Source of the DNA: a virus
DNA: 40,869 bases
Virus record (IMG/VR): IMGVR_UViG_3300007351_000031
Coordinates: 1-40,869 of that record
Direction: 5' to 3' (one strand)
Shown here piece by piece: positions 35,447 to 40,869 of this stretch. Position numbers and translations under genes: made by a program. The notes beneath the pieces were generated by a model that was not told the origin of the DNA, did no database searches, and saw only the letters and a list, made by a program, of their open reading frames with translations. Positions within the stretch are counted from its first letter, which is position 1, and each line of letters begins with the position of its first letter.

Positions 35447-37129
35447 CTATTGACGCCGCACGGCTGGAATTTCGCCAGCGTCTTGATTGTCTGCGCGTGC
35501 TGGCGCTTGTCCCGCCGCGCCGCGCGCCGCAGCGGCGATTTCTCCACCTAAATCGCCAGCGATCTTCCCGACATTGACGCCGATTGACGTGAAGAAATTC
35601 CGCAACCGTTCCGCCTTGACTGAATCAATCACGTCTTGCGGCGTGATGTTTAGCCCGCGCGCGCGAATAAGCTGTGAGAGCTTTTCGACGTTCCTTGGCG
35701 TGGCATTGTCCGCTAATCTTTTCGCGCCCGCGCCGAGAACGCTAATCGGTAGCGTCGAGCCGCCGCTCGCATAAGCAGCCCCGCTATTCAGAAGCAGACG
35801 AAGCCCATCTCCGGCAGGGGAAAGTTTCCCGAGCAGGCGAAGCGTATTTTGTCCCTTCGTGGCCGTCACGATACGCGCCAGAGCTGCTTTTTCAGCATCC
35901 GTAAATCCGGCGGATTTCTTCCGGTTGGTCAAAATTTTCTTAAATTCTGTTCTTATGGCGTTGTCGATATTGCCGCCGGACCCGGTCGATGCAGCGCGCA
36001 ATTGCGCGGCCTGTAGCGCCTCATCAACCATGTCAGCCTTGCGATACGAAGACCATAACGAGCGCGCCTCATTGAGTGCGGCGATGCCTTCTTTGCTGCG
36101 TCCAGCGGCGATCTCCGATGGCTTGAGGTTTGTGAGATATTCGTCAAACCGCTCTGCCGCAATGCTCGCCATACGGCGTTCTTCCGGGTCGGCGCTGGCG
36201 CGCGCCGCGCGCAGCATCTTGCGCGTCGTATCGAGGCCGGAAAGCGTCACGCCGATATTTGGCGGTTGCCCCGGGACGCCGCGACCAATTGAGAGATTTT
36301 CCAGTTCATTTAGGAAATTGGTGAGCTTAGGCTGGTTTTTCGGATGATAGGCTTCCTGGGCCAGCGCGCCCTTAATATCTTGGGCGATGTTGCGGATGCC
36401 TGCGCGATTGACGACAACGCCAGCATCATCGGCGGCTTTATAAGCGGCCTGAGATGCGCCGCGCAGTTCTTCCGTGGATGGGATCGCCGGGGCCTTGGAG
36501 AGGCCAACGGCACGAGCGCCGACGTTGACCCCCTTGGCGAGCGCGGATGCGATAGGAGCCGCCGCCGCCCCAAGCGCGCCGCCGCCAAGCGCCGCGTCGC
36601 GAGCCCGCTCCAAATCCTTCGTATCCGCGAATTCAGATGCGCCGGAGAGCCCGGCCCCGATGGCGGCCCCTTGCGCCGCGCGACCCGCTAGAGATGCGGC
36701 AGGAGCGACGGGAATAGCCGCCGCTTGCGTGAGCGCACCCGCGCCTGTTCCTACCGCAGATGCGATCGGATGCAATCTCGCCGCCGCTTCATCAATGTCG
36801 CGTTGGCGGGCGTATTCCTGTTCGAACGGCTTCCCCGTTTGCAGCGCATGCACGCCAGCGACGAGATTGCGCGGGATATTGAGCAATGCGGTATTGGCGG
36901 CCGACGAAACACCAGCATAAAGCGGGCTGTCCGCCCCCGGCGTTTGGCTCAAAAGTTCGCGCGCCGCCCTGTCCTTCAATTGGCTTTCGAGCGCTTGGCC
37001 TTCTGGCGTCTCAAGCGCTCCGGATAAGCTCCAATTCGTATTGCCCTGCGCCGCCGGTGGGGAGCCATATTTCGTCCATGGGCCAGCAGCGGCGGGCTCT
37101 TTGGTTTGGTAACGCTCCCAAGGGGGCAT
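35447..37129 (-). CDS. Ejection/injection protein (gp16/gp20-type)
   Basis: 560 residues from ATG 37129 (MPPWERYQTKEPAAAGPWTK), chosen because it forms TAATG with the previous stop; GTG 37147 is less likely. Residues ~60-200 contain long Ala/Gly-rich hydrophobic stretches ('AVGTGAGALTQAAAIPVAPAASLAGRAAQGAAIGAGLSG') that can cross membranes. The remainder is charged helix with 'TRKMLRAARASADPEERRMAS'. Such large Ala-rich proteins are internal virion proteins that leave the capsid to form the DNA-ejection conduit. Confidence 0.75.
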   Translation of the reverse strand: MPPWERYQTKEPAAAGPWTKYGSPPAAQGNTNWSLSGALETPEGQALESQLKDRAARELLSQTPGADSPLYAGVSSAANTALLNIPRNLVAGVHALQTGKPFEQEYARQRDIDEAAARLHPIASAVGTGAGALTQAAAIPVAPAASLAGRAAQGAAIGAGLSGASEFADTKDLERARDAALGGGALGAAAAPIASALAKGVNVGARAVGLSKAPAIPSTEELRGASQAAYKAADDAGVVVNRAGIRNIAQDIKGALAQEAYHPKNQPKLTNFLNELENLSIGRGVPGQPPNIGVTLSGLDTTRKMLRAARASADPEERRMASIAAERFDEYLTNLKPSEIAAGRSKEGIAALNEARSLWSSYRKADMVDEALQAAQLRAASTGSGGNIDNAIRTEFKKILTNRKKSAGFTDAEKAALARIVTATKGQNTLRLLGKLSPAGDGLRLLLNSGAAYASGGSTLPISVLGAGAKRLADNATPRNVEKLSQLIRARGLNITPQDVIDSVKAERLRNFFTSIGVNVGKIAGDLGGEIAAAARGAAGQAPARADNQDAGEIPAVRRQ

Positions 37130-38592
37130 TATTGGACCTTCTCCCACGACGCGGGGTTAGCCGGGTCGCCGCCTTTGAATCGATAACCGTCCTCGATTGT
37201 TCCAACAGACGGGCCGCGCTCAGATGGCGCTGATGGCTCACGCGACGCATTTTCACCGACAGCTTTATTCGCTAATTCCCGCCATATTTTTAACGTTTTC
37301 AAGCCTGTTTCTGGCTTAGCGGCGTCGAGACGCGGAAGCGTGAGGCCTAAAATCTTGCGCTCGGACTCTGTAATCTGTCCTTGTCCCTTCATAGTTATTT
37401 GCGCTTTAGCGAGTTCGAGTTCCTTTGCCGCCGCCTCATAATCTTGCCTGGCGGCTTCAGCGTCTGACCCCAAAACGCCGCCTACTAAACGAGATGGCGT
37501 CGAAGCAGATATCGGACCGATAGCCTTGAGCCGTGAAAGCGTATTGTAGGCTTGTTCCGCTCTGTCGATATGCGGGAGCATCATTTCCGCCGCTCTTGCC
37601 GCTTGGGCGCGCGTCTGCTCCATTTCCGCAACATTCTTCGCTCTTTCTTCGGCGAGTTTTCGTTCATATGGATTAGCTTGGCCGGCGAATTTACGTTCTT
37701 CCAAGTCTATTTGTTGTCGTCTGAAAGCTCGATTTTCTGCGCGATCCGCCTCTTGGCGCGCCTCGGAACGGCGGCGCTCCGCTTCCTGCAATTGCACAGA
37801 GAGAATTTGCCGCGCATTCGGGCTGATATTTGGATTTGAAAGCGCGCGCGTGATGTTTTGGATGCGCGTTTCGAGAGGATCGCCGGCAGACGCGCTCGCC
37901 GGGATAGCGCCTGAAGCGTCGGCCACACGCACGGGCTGGCCGCCAATCCCCTCTCGCTGTCCTATGCCGATCTTCGCCGCGCCGTGCCAAGGCCCCCATC
38001 CGCTTTTTGCGGCCTGTTCGAGAGCAAAATCCACTTGCTGGCGCCAAGTGTTGGGATCGCGCGCGTCCAAACCAGTTCGGCGCGTGAATTCGTCCCCGAG
38101 CCCCGCCACGCGGTTGCCGCCCGGTGCGACGCCGCCATAATGCAGTTGGAAAGGTCCAAAGGACGATCCATTATCCCCGGCATAACCACTACGGCCCTCG
38201 CTCGCGTAAACACGCAGCGCGACGTTCGGGTCAATGCCGCGCTTTGCGGCAGCCTCTGCGATATAGCGACTTACTTCATCATTGGCGGCGATATTTGCCG
38301 GCGCTTGAGCAGGGGCAGCGCCGAGAGGCGATATGCCGCCGCCGATAAGACCAAAGGCGTTCGCATCCGCCTCGCGTTGCAAGCGCCTGGCTTCAGCGTC
38401 TTCCCCCAGGCGCAAGAGGCTTACGCCCGTTCCGAGATCGCCGCCGGCCAGCGCCGCGCGCGCCGCGCCCTTATAGTCGCCAGTTTCGAGCGAACGGCCC
38501 AAATCGGCAAGCGTGCGTTGCTGGCGGTAAGCGCCAAGCGCATCGCTCGCGCCGCCGAGGATTTGGCTTACGTCATTCCATCCGAATGCCAT
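37129..38592 (-). CDS. Internal virion protein with lytic-transglycosylase-like domain
   Basis: 487 residues from ATG 38592 (AAGGA upstream). Residues ~105-215 form a SLT/phage-tail-lysozyme-like domain: 'IDPNVALRVYASEGRSGYAG' (probable catalytic Glu132) and 'SSFGPFQLHYGG' (about 143-154). Residues ~230-400 are long charged helices ('RRRSEARQEADRAENRAFRRQQIDLEERKFA'). This combination is typical of ejected virion proteins that open peptidoglycan for the incoming DNA. It lies between the two other ejection genes. Confidence 0.85.
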   Translation of the reverse strand: MAFGWNDVSQILGGASDALGAYRQQRTLADLGRSLETGDYKGAARAALAGGDLGTGVSLLRLGEDAEARRLQREADANAFGLIGGGISPLGAAPAQAPANIAANDEVSRYIAEAAAKRGIDPNVALRVYASEGRSGYAGDNGSSFGPFQLHYGGVAPGGNRVAGLGDEFTRRTGLDARDPNTWRQQVDFALEQAAKSGWGPWHGAAKIGIGQREGIGGQPVRVADASGAIPASASAGDPLETRIQNITRALSNPNISPNARQILSVQLQEAERRRSEARQEADRAENRAFRRQQIDLEERKFAGQANPYERKLAEERAKNVAEMEQTRAQAARAAEMMLPHIDRAEQAYNTLSRLKAIGPISASTPSRLVGGVLGSDAEAARQDYEAAAKELELAKAQITMKGQGQITESERKILGLTLPRLDAAKPETGLKTLKIWRELANKAVGENASREPSAPSERGPSVGTIEDGYRFKGGDPANPASWEKVQ

Positions 38593-38616
38593 CACAGCAT
38601 CCTTAGTTCCAATATT

Positions 38617-39261
38617 TCATGCGGATGCCCCAAGTGGTTTAAACCCGCCCAATCCGCCAAGCCCGCCAAGCAACTGGCCGCCCAATTTCAGGCCCCCAGC
38701 GATCGCCCCCCCAATGCCGCCGCCCTGTTGCGGCCTCGGCTGATAAAGTTCCGCGAGATTGTTCCCCACATTGTTCCAAATGTTCGCTGCTCCAAGTCCT
38801 CGCTGTATATCGATGCCCGCGAGCGTTTCTTGCCGCCCTGTTTGGCCTTGCGCGGCGTTGAACCCCGCATCGGCGATCCCGCCAAGGCCGCTCAAATACT
38901 GGCCGAGACGTTGCGAGGCGTAATCCTGTCCGAACTTGTTCAAGTCCATAAGCGTATTGCCGCTGCCAAGTCTCCCGAGAGAGGCGGCATTGCGCTTCAC
39001 GCTTTCCTCGCCTTGGTTCAACCCATATTGGTAAGTCGGGCTTTCGGTGAAGCGTTGATAGGCGGCGTCGAATCCTGGCGCGCCCTCGCCGCCATAGAAA
39101 TTCGCGAGCAATCCTGGCGCGAAACCATATGCCTTGGTGAACGGATCATAATAGTTCTCTCCGAAGCGCCCAACGGCTTGCTCATGCGCTTTCCCAAGTT
39201 CGCCAATGCCTTGGCCAGCGCCAATGAGTTGCCATAGCGCGCCAAGATTATTGTCAGCCAT
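38617..39261 (-). CDS. DNA-transfer protein (P22 gp7-like position)
   Basis: 214 residues. 'FGENYYDPFTKAYGFAPGLLANFYGGEGAPGFDAAYQRFTESPTYQYGLNQGEESVKRNAASLGRLGSGNTLMDLNKFGQDYASQRLGQYLSGL' is a repeated pattern in podovirus virion proteins called DNA-transfer or tail-associated proteins ('F..SP.Y.f..q.g..a..r.aas.G...SG'). The end is Gly-rich. It is probably ejected early with the two downstream proteins. Confidence 0.8.
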   Translation of the reverse strand: MADNNLGALWQLIGAGQGIGELGKAHEQAVGRFGENYYDPFTKAYGFAPGLLANFYGGEGAPGFDAAYQRFTESPTYQYGLNQGEESVKRNAASLGRLGSGNTLMDLNKFGQDYASQRLGQYLSGLGGIADAGFNAAQGQTGRQETLAGIDIQRGLGAANIWNNVGNNLAELYQPRPQQGGGIGGAIAGGLKLGGQLLGGLGGLGGFKPLGASA

Positions 39262-39270
39262 GTCAGGTTC

Positions 39271-39417
39271 CTATGGGATCGCGGCGCGCATATCGGCGAG
39301 AGTTCGCATCAACTCGACGAAAAAGCGGCGCCAGGATTCGTTCATGAGCCCGGTTCTTGGGTCGATAATGGGCACGGTAGGAGGCGGAAGCTCGGGTAAT
39401 TTCCTTTGGACAGGCAT
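39271..39417 (-). CDS. Small virion-associated protein
   Basis: 48 residues from ATG 39417: MPVQRKLPELPPPTVPIIDP then 'RTGLMNESWRRFFVELMRTLADMR'. Such Pro-rich start plus 'P-x-T-G-x-x-x-x-x-W-x-R-F-F' is recurrent in small phage structural ORFs just after head-closure genes. It lies two bases after the gp10-like stop. Confidence 0.65.
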   Translation of the reverse strand: MPVQRKLPELPPPTVPIIDPRTGLMNESWRRFFVELMRTLADMRAAIP

Positions 39418-39419
39418 GA

Positions 39420-40844
39420 TTAGTTCTCAATGAACATGACGCCGCCGAACAATCCAACGAAGCACGGATCACTCACGCGCAATCGCCATTTACGTCCGTT
39501 CGCTCCGACATGGCCGCAACGTTTCACCGTGACGCGATGATCGTATTCGCCGGTGCGTCCCAAACTGCGCTCAAGCGGCAGACTCCAATTCGTCCCGCCG
39601 TCATCGCTCCACTGGATCAAGACTTTCGGCTCAGTTTCAATCGTCGAATCTTCGCCCGAAACGCCCGTTCCGTTCACGAAATGGAAATCAGCACGTTTAC
39701 ACCCCTTGCGTTGCGGAAATAAATCAGATGTTTGGCTCTCCACCTCGAAAATCATTGAGTCGGCGCTATCTCGATAAGCTGTCCCATCCAAGCGGAATGC
39801 GTCGCCCGTTGTTTCGTCCCCGAGCAGCCAATCGCCAAAGGCATGAACCGATTGCTCAGCCTTGAATCGCATCAGGCCGTAGCTTTCGCGCTCCTGCCAT
39901 GTCGAGGTGAGCAAATCGTAAGCGTGCGTGAAGCCTGGGCCTTTCAAGAACCAATAAGGGTGCGCGTTGTGCATCGCGACGAAAGCGCGAAGCTCGCTCT
40001 TGTCGGCCAATGCCTGTAGATCGCGCTCAATTGTCGGCGTCGAGACGCGGACCGGCTCATATCCCCTCAACTGGTAGACGATGTTGTCTGACCCAGCCCA
40101 AAGAAGCTCCTTAACGAATCCTTCTTCCCATCCTGCTACTGCATTGGTCGAAGCGAGCCCGCATTTAATCACCGTAGCGCGATTCGCGGGGAAACCTGTC
40201 GCGTTCGGTTGATCAAGCGACCAAATCTCGAAAGATTGTGTGCCGAACAAGATCAACTGCCCGTTATGGCCGACAGGGCGAATAAGAGGATCGCTATAAG
40301 CCTCTGCCGTCACCACATCGAGAGCGTTGATCGCTGTCGTATTGACGCCAGATGATCGGCATTTCCCATCGCCATAAGTGAAAAAGAAATAGCTCCCGAC
40401 ATAACAACAGGCGTTCGGGCTTCCAACGTCCGCGTCTGGATATGGACCGGGAGCGCCGGTCGCCGACAAGACAAAAGCCCCATTCGACGGGGATACGCCC
40501 ACGACATCAGGCGTCGCCGCCATGTTACGCGCGAGCGTCACGAGATCGGTTCCGCTTAAAACGCCCCTGTCTTCACTGACGAAGGACGTTCCGCTTTGCG
40601 TGACGCTCTCCACGCGGCCATCTAGGACACGCAACAATGTGCCGTCATTCGCCATTATCATGCCGCGCGTATGGACCGCACCAGACACAGATTGTATGAC
40701 GCGGCTCAGACCGGGAGCACGTTTATAGATGAGGCGGCCATCCTCCAATTGCTCAACAATCGCGTTTTTGAGGCGCGCGCCGCCGCTCTGCGGAACCTTC
40801 CCTTTAGACGAGATCGTTCCGAACGATATGGGGGCCTGTCGCAT
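39420..40844 (-). CDS. Packaged DNA stabilisation protein (P22 gp10-like)
   Basis: 474 residues. 'SQSFEIWSLDQPNATGFPANRATVIKCGLASTNAVAGWEEGFVKELLWAGSDNIVYQLRGYEPVRVSTPTIERDLQ' and 'MHNAHPYWFLKGPGFTHAYDLLTSTWQERESYGLMRFKAEQSVHAFGDWLLGDETTG' are typical of P22 gp10 relatives, beta-propeller-like plugs added below gp4 to close the portal after packaging. Starts at ATG 40844, overlapping the previous stop (TGATG). Confirms a P22-like tail machine. Confidence 0.88.
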   Translation of the reverse strand: MRQAPISFGTISSKGKVPQSGGARLKNAIVEQLEDGRLIYKRAPGLSRVIQSVSGAVHTRGMIMANDGTLLRVLDGRVESVTQSGTSFVSEDRGVLSGTDLVTLARNMAATPDVVGVSPSNGAFVLSATGAPGPYPDADVGSPNACCYVGSYFFFTYGDGKCRSSGVNTTAINALDVVTAEAYSDPLIRPVGHNGQLILFGTQSFEIWSLDQPNATGFPANRATVIKCGLASTNAVAGWEEGFVKELLWAGSDNIVYQLRGYEPVRVSTPTIERDLQALADKSELRAFVAMHNAHPYWFLKGPGFTHAYDLLTSTWQERESYGLMRFKAEQSVHAFGDWLLGDETTGDAFRLDGTAYRDSADSMIFEVESQTSDLFPQRKGCKRADFHFVNGTGVSGEDSTIETEPKVLIQWSDDGGTNWSLPLERSLGRTGEYDHRVTVKRCGHVGANGRKWRLRVSDPCFVGLFGGVMFIEN

Positions 40845-40869
40845 CAGAAATAGTCTGCGCGGAGAACTT
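40844..40869 (-). CDS. C-terminus of an upstream gene (gp4-like by position)
   Basis: The last eight codons (VLRADYF and TGA) of a gene running off the right edge overlap the gp10-like start as TGATG. By P22 order this should be the tail-accessory (gp4-like) gene, whose start and the coat C-terminus lie in the unseen ~1 kb. Confidence 0.45.

Overview
The window reads as an almost complete genome of a temperate, short-tailed (podovirus-type, P22-like) phage of an alphaproteobacterium. The host assignment is an inference: high GC, a RecT/small-gene set of the kind common in Hyphomicrobiales phages, and an attachment site made from a tRNA-Val(CAC) 3' half. The left edge cuts the major capsid gene (minus strand, C-terminus missing). 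The right edge cuts the gene just upstream of a P22 gp10-like gene. P22 gene order (coat, gp4, gp10) places the missing stretch exactly between the two ends, so the sequence probably closes into a circle once roughly 1 kb is added (inference). The integrase lies beside a tRNA-Val 3' half with phage genes on both sides. This is therefore an attP, and the sequence comes from an excised, packaged or viral-contig form rather than an integrated prophage.

Layout. (1) 1-5808, minus: packaging and head module (terS, terL, portal, scaffold, coat). (2) 5816-7193, plus: three small unknown genes followed by a small HTH gene, behind a sigma70-like promoter whose -10 lies in a palindrome; this looks like an anti-CRISPR/aca-type operon. 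(3) 7209-7490: a tRNA-Thr(TGU) with a bulged T-stem, a 16-bp inverted repeat and a terminator. (4) 7554-13825, minus: replication and DNA modification (replication-initiator-like gene with internal iterons, C5 and N4/N6 methyltransferases, DnaA domain IV-like protein, VRR-NUC nuclease, many small genes). (5) 14063-15016: the immunity switch, with divergent cro-like and repressor genes and two pairs of GGGAC-N5-GTCCC operators placed inside promoter spacers. (6) 15053-26950, plus: early operon with a DUF6948-like gene, a 230-aa protein made almost wholly of Gly-Tyr/Asp/Ser dipeptides, small membrane proteins, RecT recombination genes, a lone ClpX-type zinc domain, three HNH genes around a DUF5131 gene, a PAPS-reductase-like gene, excisionase and integrase, then attP. 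(7) 26947-40869, minus: lysis cassette (holin-like proteins, i-/o-spanins, M15 endolysin), an 1177-aa tailspike with a signal-peptide-like start, a collar-domain fibre, ejection proteins and gp10.

How it works together. Repressor and cro-like protein choose between lysogeny and lysis through shared operators. The leftward early operon replicates and methylates the DNA, and the rightward operon supplies recombination and integration. The late operon, read leftward from terS across the probable circle junction to the lysis genes, builds and releases virions. Most adjacent genes overlap by 1-17 bp (ATGA, TGATG or TAATG junctions), so translational coupling is pervasive.
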